This document shows, piece by piece, positions 45,541 through 57,719 of a stretch of 64,000 nucleotides of DNA (positions are counted from its first letter, which is position 1; each line of letters opens with the position of its first letter). The DNA comes from Dastarcus helophoroides. Lineage: Eukaryota > Arthropoda > Insecta > Coleoptera > Bothrideridae. The stretch lies in NCBI GenBank assembly GCA_028583605.1, contig CM053327.1, positions 558,001 through 622,000 of the forward strand. The letters run 5' to 3'. The notes beneath the pieces were generated by a model. That model was not told the origin of the DNA, searched no databases, and was given only the letters and a program-made list of their open reading frames with translations. The translations under genes and the position numbers were made by a program.

Positions 45541-47210
45541 CGTTAAAATCGCTTCGATTTCGATTTTTTGAAAACCCTACATTATTTTTTAATGTTGACT
45601 TTTTTAAAACTTGAAAAATTTTACTTTTTTTCAAGCTTCGATTCCATTCATATTTTTAATATTATCCCTTTTTGAAATTTTCAATTATTTTTTAAAATTT
45701 CCCACCTTTTGAACTTTAAGGTTTTTAAAATTTAGATTTCCTTTTAAATTGAGTTTGAAACACTTGACTTATTCAAAATCATATATTTTTTTTAATTAGC
45801 ACAACTTTCGACTTTTTTTGGAAATGTTGACTCTTTTAAGAATTTCGATTCCTTTCAAATTTTCATTTTGTCCTTTTTTAAAATTTTTAACTATTCCTTA
45901 AAATATCGACTTTTTTAAAATTTCCAGTTTTTTAAAATCTGGAATTGCTTTTTAAATTTTGACTTTGGAACTCTTGATTTTTTTAAATTTTCTTTCAATA
46001 AACACTTTTCAGAAACTTTGACTTTTTTAGGAAATGTCGAATCTTTTTTAAAAATTCGATTTTTCACATTTTTAATTTTTTCCTATTTTGAAATTTGCCA
46101 TATTTATTAAAATTTCAAAAAATTCCAGTTTTTTCAAATTTGATTTATTTTTAATTTCAACTTTGAAAATCTTGACTTTTACAGAATGACAGTTTTTTAA
46201 TTTAGCACAACTTTTCAATAACATTTTTATTGGAAATTCGATGTTTTGAAATTTTATAATTCTTTCAACATTTCATTTTTTTTAAATATTCGACTTCAAA
46301 ATTTTGACTTTTTTATATTTTATCAAAATTTCGATATCTGATTGAAAACCTTGTCATGAAAATTTCCAAATATCGACTTGTTAAAATTTTTAGTCTTTTT
46401 CAAAAATTTAAATTTTTAAAAAAAATCCGAATCTTTAAAGTTTCGACATATTTTGAATTAAAAATTGAAGAATTTCTTTAAAATTCGTGTTTTTCAAAAT
46501 TTTGATGTTCTCGAAAATAAATTTTTTAATACATATTTGTTTTTTAAAAAATTATATTTTTTTTTACTTTCGTAATTATTTTAAATATTCAACATTTTTA
46601 TAAACATATTAATTGTTTTAATACTTCGAAGCCTTGTTTTTTGAAAATTAATATGAAATATTAACTTGTTGAAAATTTTGATTTTTGCTAAATGTTCGCG
46701 ATTTCTTTTTTAAAATTTTCGACTTTTTTAAAAAGATCGATTTTAATCAAAATTTGGACATTTCTTTTAATCCTGCCTCTATTTAAAAAGCTGAAGTATG
46801 AAAATTTCAACATTTCTGAAAATATTTTTACTATGTTTATTAATTTTATTTAACATTTCTTCGGCCCAGAAATGTTAAATAAAATTATTAAACATAATAT
46901 TTCCGGTCAATAAGAATGTTTTTATTAATTGTTTCATCTATTTTATTGATTTCCACACTTCAAAATTTCCTCTACATCTAACTTTTAAAACTTTGAATTT
47001 TTTCGATAAACTGGAATTTTAAAAATTTCGTTGTTTAATAATGTTATTGAAAATATTTCTATTTTTTAAAAATTGCCTTTTTCAAAATTTTGGTTATTTC
47101 GAATCTCCAGATTTTTTCAAAATTTAACCTCTTTTTGAAATGTTTGACTATTTTTGAAAATTTTGGCTTTTTGAAAATATTGATTTTCAAAATTTGAAGT
47201 TTTCCGGAAA
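45540..47210 (+). repeat. T-rich degenerate tract
   Basis: The TTTTTTAAAATTTCGACTTTT pattern, somewhat more eroded than at 30970-34810. A short inverted repeat (about 46848-46890, TTAACATTTCTTCGGCC region) lies inside. No gene. Confidence 0.65.
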
Positions 47211-47430
47211 GTAAGTTAGTTTTTTCCCAACAGAGGACTCAATTGTACTTTTTCACAACCAATTTTCACACTTAAGCCACATAATCATAAGTATTTTGAC
47301 AGCTGGCATAGCAATGCTTGTTTGTGAAAAAATTCGATTGATTCTGCACAATAGTTTTGGTTGACACCCCTTTTTTTACTATAGAAAAGGTAAAAATTTT
47401 CTATCACTGCCAAAAAAAAAAATATCCGAT

Positions 47431-48315
47431 GTGTATGAAGAAGATGTGTTAAGTGAGCGCCTGTACCACAACCGGCTTGCAAAATTTCGATCCTGCAATT
47501 TTGATTTCGAAGGTGCACCACGTTCAGGAAGGTCAACTTAAGTTGATAAAGATACAATAAAGGCATTAATTGATGCAAACCGGGAATAACAATTCGTCCA
47601 ATCGCTGAGTGATTAAATTTATCGAATTCGACCGTTATGATCATTTGAAACGGCTAAGTTCAGTCTCAATGCTCCACTTATGGGTTCCTTATCTTCTTAC
47701 TGGAAAAAAAATTTGCCGCCGCATTGACGTTAGCGCTATGCTTTTCAAACGCCAAGAAAGTGATCCATGTTTGAAGCGTCCCATCAATGTTAAGTGCAAA
47801 AGATCCAGAAGTGGAAAAGCGCAACCGCCTCAAAGCATTTTGAAAGCCAATATTCATCAAAAAAATGTTATGCTATGTGTTTGGTGGGATTTCAAAGGAG
47901 TCGTTTATTTTGAACTTCTACCGAGCTATGATCAATTCTGAATTGTTCTGTGATCATTTGGACAAATTGAATTATTCACTTAAACAAAAAAGACCACAAA
48001 TCAATAAGAAAGTTATAGTGTTCCAATAGGATAATGCTAAACCACATACAAGTTTACCATTCGGAAAAAGGTTTTAGAGTATGGATGGGATATACTGCTA
48101 CACCCACCATACTCTCTAGACCTGGTACCTTCTGATTATCATGTGTTTCTGTCTCTACCTAATTTTTTAGAAGGTAAATCATTTAAGTCAAATGAAGAGG
48201 TCAAAAATAACTTATATCAGTTTTTTCCAGCAAAGAAAAAAAATTTCATGAATGTGGAATCATGCTACTGCCAGAAAGATGGTAAAGGGTAGTGGATCAA
48301 AATAGACAATATTTA
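47431..48315 (+). pseudogene. mariner transposase (DD34D type), broken
   Basis: Plus-strand frames give the helix-turn-helix end and linker (VYEEDVLSERLYHNRLAKF, NFDFEGAPRSGRS, VDKDTIKALIDANR), then at 47643-47941 HLKRLSSVSMLHLWVPYLLT with VMLCVWWDFKGVVYFELLP, then DNAKPHTS (second catalytic Asp), WDILLHPPYSLDLVPSDYHV (third Asp) and a C-terminal NFLEGKSF segment. The dozen residues around the first catalytic Asp, between CLKRP and KRSRSG, are deleted. At least four stops and frame changes are present. The N-terminal 30-40 residues and the left inverted repeat are not recognisable. The minus-strand frame at 47285-47644 is a shadow. Confidence 0.88.
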
Positions 48316-48347
48316 ATTGAATAAAATTTTAATTCAGTATAATTTTG

Positions 48348-48524
48348 GTGAAACGGACTGGTCCTTGGTTATCTTCAAAAATTGAAATACAAAACTTATC
48401 CCCTGAAACCAAGAAAGATTAAAAAAACACAAATGATAGCTTGGCTGTGGAAACGCGTTAGAACAACCTTCGTTGTGTTTTTTAATCTTTCTTGGTTTCA
48501 GGGGACAAATTTTCTATTTCAATT
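48348..48524. mobile_element. Hammerhead-bearing element, copy D (decayed)
   Basis: Outer end GAAACGGACTGGTCCTTGG, left arm with AACTTATCCCCTGAAACC, a collapsed centre, and a right arm with GGTTTCAGGGGACAA. Only a damaged hammerhead block remains (GATAG CTTGG CTGTG GAAACGCG at about 48434-48457) without the CTGAAGA box. It starts some 30 bases after the end of the mariner remnant. Confidence 0.75.
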
Positions 48525-48529
48525 CACTA

Positions 48530-48800
48530 TAAGAAAATCGTCTTTTATTTTTATAAAAAAAAACGAAATCACTTTCCGATCAACCCATATAAGATTTCTC
48601 GAAAGTTTCAATTTTTTATTGAAAATTTTGGTGTTTTGAAATCATGATATTTTTTAAAATTGCCCTTTTTTTTAAAATTTTTGAGTATTTTTCAAAATTT
48701 CCACTTTTTTTCTGTCAAAAAAAGGTTTTCCTCGAAAACTATGTAACGTAGAAATTTGAAATTTTACATAGCGTTAGTTTTCGATCACCGCCACCCCAAG
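48530..48800 (+). repeat. Short T-rich degenerate tract
   Basis: TTTTAAAATTTTTGAG-type blocks. The 85-residue frame at 48382-48639 crosses copy D and this tract and is not a gene. Confidence 0.45.
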
Positions 48801-48802
48801 AT

Positions 48803-49345
48803 TAGAAAAGAAATATTTCATAATAAAATAGAGGGTTAATTTGGTCTCCGAAAAATCAAGCTTTAGTTAATATATCGTGTGAGGTATCATTTGAAAGAGC
48901 TATCTCTAAGAATTCTGAACTATTATATTTTTTATTTTCGGTCTAATCGTTTTAAAGACATAGCTTCAAAATGTGCCAGAAATGTCTCTGACCTCCCTGT
49001 TCTTCCAGGTTTTAAAGATGAAATTTAGATTTTAATAGGGTTAGTAGATATTGGACCACAGATTATCGCAAAACTGCAGGGTTTTTTCGGTATCGTAGTA
49101 GTTGTTAAGAAAAAAAATGGGAAAAATAAGTGCTTGCATTCCAAGGCCTTTTGACCTATATAGTAATTATTTTTTTTTTAATAAAACAACTTGATTTAGC
49201 TGAAGGATAGAATGCAGATCTTTGTCTTTTACATTATTTTATTTAGATAAATATTTATGGAGTTAGAACTAGTTCACGCAACACACTAATTACGGTTGGA
49301 AATGAACATGTTAGCAGGATCCCAGGATATCTCATAAACTGTGTT
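48803..49345 (+). repeat. Dispersed repeat, copy 2 (partner at 34865-35405)
   Basis: Aligns with the 34865 copy along its whole length in the same orientation. Small insertions and deletions and substitutions are spread evenly, so both copies evolve as non-coding DNA. The two are about 13.9 kb apart. Confidence 0.8.
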
Positions 49346-49678
49346 AGTCACTGACTTTTTACGAATTGCGAATGAATGCTTTTTATCTGACATATTATCA
49401 ACACAGTTATCAGGTCCATAAATATTTGGATTGATTGTAGAAAAAAGTGTGTATATCTGAAAATAGACATTTTTTTTAATTTTTCAATTATAGCAGAAGA
49501 AAATTTGGATAATATTTCAAAATTCAAATATAAGCTATAGCTTTTATAGCTTATACGTAAATCCAATATTGCGCACCGGCCACCAGTTCAGTGGAAAATT
49601 ATTTGGGAGTAGATTAGATGTACCTCAATCGACAATTTCTTACGAATTTTGCAAAGTTCCAACAAATACGAATACATT

Positions 49679-49924
49679 TTATTCAACTGTCTCGCTTCTG
49701 TTGCAACAAGGTGTAAAATGCACAACTGGTCCGCTCATGCTTTGTTTAGCTGCTACAGGAAATTTGCTTATCCTTTTACAATAAAGCTCAGGCTCTGCGG
49801 TTTGTGAAATGTAAATAACACCACCCATATATTTAGTTACACGTCCACGGTTCACTCCTTTTCCCATCTTCCATGCCCACGAACTAATTAAATCGTACTC
49901 AATAAAAGGGTTTAAAAAACTCAA
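49679..49924 (-). CDS. Candidate terminal exon or gene fragment, unknown product
   Basis: The minus-strand frame encodes up to 81 residues. It has mixed composition unlike the AT tracts: WAWKMGKGVNRGRVTKYMGG, then ISQTAEPELYCKRISKF, and a C-terminal segment with HFTPCC. The stop codon TAA overlaps AATAAA, a polyadenylation signal, as would suit a last exon or an intronless gene. An acceptor-like AATTAG lies at about 49883, before WAWK, and the upstream ATG at 49922 is also possible. I do not recognise a family. It may equally be a fragment of a mobile element. Confidence 0.35.
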   Translation of the reverse strand: MSFLNPFIEYDLISSWAWKMGKGVNRGRVTKYMGGVIYISQTAEPELYCKRISKFPVAAKQSMSGPVVHFTPCCNRSETVE

Positions 49925-49929
49925 GTGTC

Positions 49930-50280
49930 ATGCAAGACGTAATTTTTGCAAATATGAGCGACAAGAATTTCCCAGAAGGCTAAAATTAGAGATCCTGGAA
50001 TTCAGCTCGACACGAAGGTGTCGTCTCATTTAAATGATTTTAATTGTTGAACACGAAGACACCGAAGGCATTGGATTGTGCGTGATGGATTGCGTCGTAA
50101 TTTAGCATTTATCGCTTATGGACGCAGCAAGTCTAATATAGTACCGTTATACCACCAAAATTAAAATCGTTGTTATCTAATTAACTTACTAAGCTGAGCT
50201 AGATTATTGGAAGTATTAGTAAAATAGTTAACTAAGGGCGGAGTTACTGGTAGCATCTATTTTCTATTGAAGATTAATTT
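49930..50280. other. Ordinary sequence, no gene recognised
   Basis: A short inverted pair is present around GACACGAAGGTGTCG at 50011. The rest shows no repeat and no supported frame. Confidence 0.25.
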
Positions 50281-50282
50281 TA

Positions 50283-51408
50283 ATACGAGGGCTATCTTTT
50301 TAATTTTGCATATGACCTTAAAAAAACAATATTTTAGATTTCAAATATTTATTCTTTTTCAAAGTATGTATTTGCCACTATTGTCGACTGAACTTTTGCA
50401 TTCGGTTAAAACACCTATTATACTCTTCAGTGGGTTTATTCAAAATCTTCAGTTAGGAAGCTAGACAGCATGTTCAGGCGATTGAAACCGTTTTCCATGC
50501 AATGCGTTCTTTATGGTTGGAAATGTAAAAAAAATCGTTGGGACTTGGGTTAGGGCTATGCGAAGGATCATCAAGCAATTCAATTTTGCTTGCTCCAAAT
50601 ACTCAATTAGTTTGTAGAGCAGTATAGGCACTCGCATTGTCTTGGTGAATGATGATTCGAGGATGTGGGCTTGTTTTTTCGTAGCGTAAACATGATTTGT
50701 GACAAACAAAAGCTTGTGTACCAATCAATCCGCATTTACCGTCCTTCGATCTTCTAATGGAACTGTAGCCAGATGTCCGGATTTTGACACAAAGTTTGCG
50801 TTCCATATTTTTGGAGACACTGCGGGAACGGATGACTTTGGTTGGTTTCTTCCTGTCTTGAAACAGCCAAACACTAGACTGACGTTTATTCTCGGGCTCA
50901 TAAGAATAAATCCAAGACTCGTCGCCACTGACAATACTGTACACATTTTTTGAGTGTCCCTAATTGATACGATCCAGAGTTCTTTGGCACCAACAAGGAA
51001 GTAATTTTCTCATGCCTAACTGTTCGTGTAAAAGCTTTAGGAATGAGATCTTAGAAACGCCCGAGAAAGTCTACATCTCGCGATAAGTTACATGACGATC
51101 ATCATTAATATTCTCACGCACAGCATTAAAGTTTTCCTGGGCAACTGCTGTTAATGGCGGACATCGCTGAGATTTGCTGAGTCCTCGTTTTGATTTAGAA
51201 TACCAGCGAGAAATTGTCAACTGATGTGGTGCTTCATTACCAAAAACAGCAACCAACTCGGCAAAACTTTACTTGATGTTCTCTTTGAAAGTTGTAAAAA
51301 ATTATCACTCGGAAATGTTTTCGATTCAATTCCATGTTTCTCAACGGCTTACTCACTTTCAAAAATCATTGTGATTAAATTACTTGATGTATTTTGACGA
51401 AATTTTCA
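50283..51408 (-). mobile_element. mariner element, decayed, approximate boundaries
   Basis: The coding remnant is on the minus strand. The left boundary is taken from TACGAGGGCTATC and the right from the TACGCGTTGAAAA read on the minus strand; both begin TACG and are flanked by T or TA. The inverted repeats match poorly, so the ends are only approximate. Confidence 0.6.
50470..51330 (-). pseudogene. mariner transposase (SETMAR/mellifera-like group), broken
   Basis: Minus-strand pieces in order: FGNEAPHQLTISRWYSKSK with AVRENINDDRHVTYREM (51071-51256, the DNA-binding part), a KLLHEQLG-like linker, then VSGDESWIYSYEPENKRQS (first catalytic Asp, 50603-50944), IIIHQDNASAYTA (second Asp; the usual His is Tyr), and after a frame change ELLDDPSHSPNPSPNDFF (third Asp), KRFQSPEHAV. 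The segment between the first and second Asp is also frameshifted: KTGHxATVPLE-type residues are in the frame at 50725-50946. It belongs to a different mariner group from the one at 47431. Inactive. Confidence 0.88.
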
Positions 51409-51417
51409 ACGCGTATA

Positions 51418-51636
51418 ATATTGAAATACAAATCTTGTCTCCTGAAACCAAGGAAGATTGAAAAACCTAACAAAGGTTGTTCTAATGCCTTTCGATTGCC
51501 AAGCTATCGTCTTCAGAGAGATACTTAGAGCAACCTTTGTTGTATTTTTTTAATCTTTTTTGGTTTCAGGGGACCAGAGTTGTGTTTAAATGTTTGAAGG
51601 ATAACTAAGGACCAGTCCGTTACACCAAAATGTATT
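51418..51636. mobile_element. Hammerhead-bearing element, copy E
   Basis: Left arm TTGTCTCCTGAAACCAAGG, hammerhead block, short centre, right arm GGTTTCAGGGGACCAG, then the outer end GGACCAGTCCGTTACACC. It directly follows the mariner boundary at 51408, as copy D follows the other mariner. Confidence 0.75.
51478..51524 (-). ncRNA. Hammerhead-ribozyme-like motif, partly decayed
   Basis: Minus strand: CTGAAGA, then stem II GATAG / CAATC (one mismatch), then GAAAG in place of GAAAC and a disrupted stem III palindrome. The core is recognisable, but the mismatches suggest it no longer folds well. Confidence 0.45.
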
Positions 51637-51639
51637 AAT

Positions 51640-52930
51640 GTAATATTGAGGATAATTTCGGAACTATGCATTTTGTTACTAGCGACCTCTAAGTGGCTAT
51701 AAGCAAAACTAAAAATACAGCCCTCCTAGATTAGAATAATAAAACATAGACGTTAAAGTTACCGAGTTACTTAAAATGTGGTTTTGTTAACCAAATAGCA
51801 TGTTTGTTAATCTCAGTTGTGACGGCGGAATACCTTTTGTGCAGTTATTGCTAATTACTTACTAATATTGTTAAGGATTAAAAGTTTTCTTGAAGACTGA
51901 ACTAACTGTGGTTAATTTCAGATAAGAAAGGGTGATTAACATTTGAAACAGATCCATTCATTAATGTGGTGGTAATAACTAATTTTATTTTCTATTGAAA
52001 AGCCACTTAACATAGGGTAATAGAAATTACAACAGCTAGTTTTATTCGAAGTTAAAGTATGAATAGCATCAGCCGCAATAAACAACAGTTACATCAAAAT
52101 ACTCAGGTTGGAAATTTATTAATCCCCAACTGGAAACTGCAATTATCAGCCAAACTATATATCAACCAGTTCATGTGCCAAACCATTTTAGAAAACATTC
52201 CAGTTTAAAACATTTTAATATACAGTCATTGATGCTAATGAAGTGAACAGTCAACCCCTTTTAAATTCGATAGACGCAACAGTTGGTTACATACAAAAGA
52301 TAAACCCAGAGTCGACATGACAGAAGTACCTGTCGGTGGTAATTTGTGAGACTTTGTCTTTAAGTTCGTTCAGAAATGTCCGCTGAAGTGTGAAGACCAA
52401 CCGATTTTACTTAAACCTTTACTTGAACTTGCTACCGAAGGATTCATCTGTATTATTGAATCGTCTATCAAAACCATTTCAGAAGCTAATCATTTAAATT
52501 TATAACTTGGGAACAAGAAGCAACTGACCATTCGCCGGTCTATTTGATGTTGTTATTCGAAACTAGTTTGCCTCAATGTTGTTATGGGAAGGGACAATGT
52601 AAAAGATTATAAAAACAATCCACTGATGCAGAGCATCATTACTTAGGTCCCCGCGATGCGCTTTGTGAATCCATACTGTACTAGAACACGCAGAAAGAAT
52701 GAAATAGACATTTTGCCCAGAACACTTTAAAAATACTACCATTCGTTGGCACAAATTTTATGTAGAAATTAATAAAATAACACGTAGAAAGAGGTTTATA
52801 GGTCCCTACTAAATATCAGCACATTTAATGGACAAAATGGTATGTTCTTTAACAAAGGAGTGTTCTCTCTGAAAACTATAGAAGCAGCGTTTCCCTTAGA
52901 AATGTAGTCTGATTAACTAAAAGGTCGCTA
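51640..52930 (+). other. Ordinary sequence with possible decayed coding stretches
   Basis: A 51-codon frame from ATG 52059 to about 52214 and a plus-strand stretch from about 52380 (with LLKPLLELATEGFICIIESS) read like eroded protein rather than tract DNA. Stops interrupt the second one repeatedly up to about 52900. I recognise no domain. It may be an old retroelement or a host pseudogene. Confidence 0.2.
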
Positions 52931-52939
52931 GTACAAAAC

Positions 52940-53640
52940 TTGTTCTAGAAATTTTTACTTTTCTGTCTTAAAAATTTGATCCTTTTTCGTTCTTCTTGAA
53001 ATTTCTCAAACGTCTTAAGTTTCAACTGAAAATGTTTATTTCTTACATAAAATTACGATTCTGTTTTCAAAATATCCATCATAATCTAAAAATGTCATTG
53101 TTTTTAGAATTTTCTAATTTGGGTTTTCTCAAGATTTAGAGGATTCTCTCGAGGATATTAATTTTAAAATTTTCGATTCTATTTGTCGAGTTTCTGAGTT
53201 CAATCTTTTTTACAAGGCTTGCGTTTCTTTCAAAATTTTAACTCTTCGCTAAACTTTTTCAGTTTACATTTATACTTTATTTGTTCCTGACTTTTAATGT
53301 CAAAATGTGGACGTTACCATAAAAATTTCCTTTATTTTCTCAAAATCTCAGATTGAACTTTGAAGAATTTGAAGTTTACAATGGAACAATTTTCAATAGT
53401 TCAAATTTTGGAATTAGGGTCAAAATTTAGTGAGTAAACTTGAAATTGTCATTTTAAACTTTTACAAGTATTTCTTAAAATATTCTGTTTTTTTTTGCAG
53501 ATTCATTTTTTTTATATTTGTTCAAAATATGGACTCTTATCCACAAATTTTCAATTTTTCAATAAAACTTCGAATATTAGTTTTTATAAAAATCACAGCA
53601 TTCGTCTTTAAGCTCGAAATTTCGAGGAAAATGCAGGAAT
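52940..53640 (+). repeat. T-rich degenerate tract, eroded
   Basis: Same motif, with more irregular spacing. The 77-residue frame at 53430-53663 is compositional. Confidence 0.5.
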
Positions 53641-53659
53641 TGAAATTAAAGTTTAAATT

Positions 53660-56350
53660 TTAAGTTCGAAGTCGAAGCAAAAAAAATGTATGTATAAAAA
53701 TTGAAAAAAGGAGACAACATTAAAAAAAAACAAATAAATATCTAAATTTCTCTTTCGCGTTTGTAGACATTTTGAAATCAAGAGCGACACTTCGAGAAAA
53801 TAGTCGCTTACAATTTAAATTTAATTTAATAGTTTCTTAGTCTTTAATTTTTCGATTAAAATTTGATATAATCTCAAAATTTAAAGAACAAACTGAACTT
53901 GTAAGAGGTATTTCTCTGTAAATTAAAAAAAAAATACTTTTCAGCCAATGCATAAGTCCTTAATTTAAATTTTGAAGTCAAATTAAGAAAGTAAATTAAT
54001 TTTTGAGAAAAAAGTCAAAATTCCAAAAAAGCAAAATTTCAAAGAAATCGGATTTAACCAAAGTGAGATTTTCAGAAAAAGCTGAATTTTAAATAAAGTA
54101 GTAATATTTATAAGAAAATGACTTTTAAATAAAAAAGGTCAACATTTCCGGAAAAAAGTTATAATCTCTAGAAAAAAAGTCCGAGTTTCATGGAAAACTT
54201 TGAGAAAAAAGATTAATTTTCAAAATAAAGTCGTCGAAATTTAGATAAAATATGAATGTTAAGAAACAGGTCGAAATTTCCAGAAAATCGGAATTAAAAA
54301 AGGAAAGTTAAAAATACCAACATTTTTACATTTCAAATAAAAGTTGAAATTTTCAAATAGAGACATTTTGAAAAGTCAACATTTTCAGAAAAATTGAAAA
54401 TCTTTCAAAAAATAACCAAATTTTGAAAAATATGGAATTAGAAAAAAATCGAAATTTTAAAAGAAAATGTTGAAAAACCAATGAACCTCTTAAAAAACAG
54501 TTTTGAATAAAAAATAATTTCAAAAGTCAAACTTTTTAAAAAGTAGACTTTTTCGAAGAATTTAAATTTTGAAAAAGTTGAAATTTCAAATTGCGAATAC
54601 TTTAAAAAATTCGATATTTTCAAAAAATTCTAAACTTTCAAAAAAACTTAGAAAAGAAAAGTTACAATTTAAGAGAGCAGTCAACATTCTGGTGAGTTAA
54701 AATTTAAAAAAAAAGTTCAACGTTACAAATTATTGGCATCCAAACTTTTGATTGAATATTTTTAAAAAGAGTAAAATTTTGAAAATATGTTAACATTTTC
54801 AAGAAAGATCAAATTAAAAAAAAGAGATGAAATAAGTGGATATATTTTTCAGGGAAAAACAGTTGAAATTTACGAAAAAACGACATGTTTAAAAAGTAGC
54901 GTAATTTTCAAATATACAGTCTTGTAAGATACTTGAAAAAGTCAAAAAAATAATTGATATTTTAATTAAATGTCGCGATTCTAAAATATCGAAGTTTTCG
55001 AATAAATTCGGAGTTTTAAAGAAGTTGAAATTTTCAGAAAATTTAACCCTTAAAAAAGAAGTAAATTTTAAAAAGTAAACATTTTCGTAGTAGAAAATTT
55101 CGAAAAAATGTCGAAATTTTCAAAAAGCCAAGGCTTTAAGTCTCAAAATTTTCTAAAATAAAATTTTTAAAGATCGAAATTTAAAAAAAGAACTATTTCA
55201 AAAAAGTAGGAATTTAAAAAATATCGAAAATTTTGTAAAAAAAAGTCCTAAATTTTCAAAGTAAAATCAAAATTTTCAAAGAAATACAACTTTTCAAAAA
55301 GAACTTAACATTTTTAAAGAAGAGTTTTTCTTCAAATTTCAAATTATTTTCCCTAGAAGTTGAATCTTCACTTTTTTCAAAATTTACACTTTTGTAAACT
55401 TTTCAAATTCTATTTCCGAGTTTGTATTCTTATCTAAGAAAAGCTTTCTAACATTTCTATTTTAATCCTAATAAAAACTCGAAATAAAAAAACATATATT
55501 TTAAAATATGAAATAATACGTACTCAAAATTTCGACTATTTTCGAAACCAAACTCAAAATTTTTAAAGACAGTTTAAAAATGTATTTTAGAAATCATTTT
55601 CTTTAGATGATAATTTTTTAAATTTCGTTTTTTCTCTTTTTAGAATTTCGAGAAATAGAGTTTAAAACTGCAACATTTCGAAGAATTTAAAAAAATTGGA
55701 ATTTTGAAATAAAGATGAAAGTTTTAAAGACACTCAAATTTTCGAACTCGAAGGTCTAAATTTTCAAGTAAAATAGAAATTTTGAAAGAAATACAACGTT
55801 TTAAAAAGAACCTGACATTATTAAATATTTTTATTGTCCAGCCTTCAAGGGAATCTAAAATTTTCGAAAGGAAATTTCGAAAATAGACGAAATTATCAGA
55901 AAAGCCGAAATTTTCAAAAACGTCGTAATTGAGAAACAAGTTGAAATATTGAAAAATGTCAAAATTTTGGATAGTTGAAAGTTGTGGACAAAAATTTAGA
56001 AGCCGAAGTTTTGAAAAAAAAAATCCAAATTTTGAACTAAATCGGGATTTTGGAAAAAATTATTGATAAAAATTTGACATTTTTTAAAAAAGTCGACATT
56101 TTAAAAATTTGAAATTAAAAAATTGAAATGTTCAAAAAGTAAAATATAAAAAAAGCTAATCTTTCTGGTAAGACCAATAAGATTCATAAAAAATTCAAGT
56201 ATAAAATGTAAGTTTTTAAAATGAAGTCAAAATTTTGAAAAAAAAACTAAAATTTTGGACAGACGTCGAAACTTTAGAAAAAAAGCAAAATTTAAAAGGC
56301 AGATATTTAAAAAATATCGAAATTTAAGAAAATTGATTCATTTAAGAAGT
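53660..56350 (-). repeat. Long A-rich degenerate tract
   Basis: AAAAAGTCGAAATTTTC-type blocks over 2.7 kb, with one T-oriented insert at 55324-55650 that is a dispersed repeat in its own right. Frames at 54438-54623 and 55724-55939 are compositional. Confidence 0.65.
55324..55650 (+). repeat. Dispersed repeat within tract DNA, copy 1 (partner at 60753-61075)
   Basis: Aligns with 60753-61075 in the same orientation. Shared landmarks are TTCTTCAAATTTCAA, AGAAGTTGAATCT, TCTATTTCCGAG, TAAAAACTCGAA, TTTCGAAACCAAACTC and ATGTATTTTAGAAAT. Although the sequence looks like tract DNA, it is conserved as a specific unit and not merely as a motif. Confidence 0.75.
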
Positions 56351-57690
56351 AAAGAAAGTAGTGGGGTTGGGTGACATATCAGCACAATAAAACTGCAGAT
56401 TTCATAAAAACAAAATTATAATTCGTCTGAATTTTAAGTGCTAATGAATCGCGGCTACTATAGCCCATTAATAAAGTGTTGCTTCTGTCGATGATGAAAT
56501 TTTTCCTGCATCACGAATTCCTCGAGAAAATCCAATACAATATTGGCAGTCGAACACTATAGTAGCATAATTCCTTGACACAGTCCCAATCGCAGTTTGG
56601 TTTCATAGCATATATATAGCACCACAAATTCAATTAAAAACAATCGTTGTTAAAACTGTTCTTTTTCCTCGAATTCATAGTAGAAAGTCGAGTGGCCACT
56701 TTGCGAAAGCACACTCAGATATTTATTATTTATTACACCATATTACTTTCGTCTTGGGGGAAAGAAAGGAACTGTGAGAAATAGCCCGAGCCGTCGGCTA
56801 TTTTCCCCTTTATTATTGGATGTCATAAATTTAGTTCATTGCTATTGGTTTCCATAAATAAAATCAACAAACATGTACTAATATATGGTTCCAATTAAAT
56901 ATGATTCAGAGGGCTTTTATGAAAATTCACGTTGGCATCTAACAAAAATCGAAAGGTGCCGGAAAATATCGTCAAACATAATGAGACGGTGGCTTATATG
57001 TGAAACAAAATTGTTAATTTAACTAATTTAGATGTGCCCCGAGGGTACGACAGTAGGACAAAGGGAAAAGTTTACGTTATTGAAATTTTGAACACATTAA
57101 CGTAATTAGTATGGAATTTCGTACTGCAAGAGTAATTTATTAAATTGAACCGACTAGCATTTTAATATCTCCGAGTGGGAGAATGCGACAGGGAATGGAC
57201 AAGTTCTTCAAAGTAAGTTTATGATGGGAAGACCATTCCGACCGCAGATTACATTCTTCCACTTCAATATAGTTTTACGAGAACGAGAAGCCCCTAGCCC
57301 TCACATTGGGGATTTCAGATACTTCACTGTCCGCTCAAGTATTCCAATTTCACATATCTTCCCGGAAATGTTATATAGTACATATTTTATGGAGTAGGTC
57401 AAAGGTCCGAAAGACTCAAGTACATTTGTTATTGCCAGGATCCTTTATTACGAATTGCAGGATGGAAGCATTAAAAGTTCAGTAGATTTGAAGGAAAAAC
57501 GAAATATTAATTGATGCAAAAATTACTCAAGCCTTCATTCGTATTGTTAAAGCCGAAAAATAAGTTTTTGCTGGTAACTGAAATTAATTATTATGTCATA
57601 AATATTTGGCCACATCGAGCTCTCAAATCTAAAGACTAGCATCGCCAGTGGTCGAAATTAGATCAATTATACAATATCTATGAAAGTTTA
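56350..57690. other. Ordinary sequence, probably intron or intergenic
   Basis: Balanced composition with no tract motif and no supported frame. A small hairpin (AGCCCGAGCCGTCGGCT) lies near 56790. Confidence 0.3.
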
Positions 57691-57719
57691 AGAAAAAAAA
57701 GGAACCTTTATAATCACAC

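Noticed and set aside
47285..47644. 119-residue minus-strand frame
   Set aside because: Antisense to the mariner N-terminal remnant on the plus strand.
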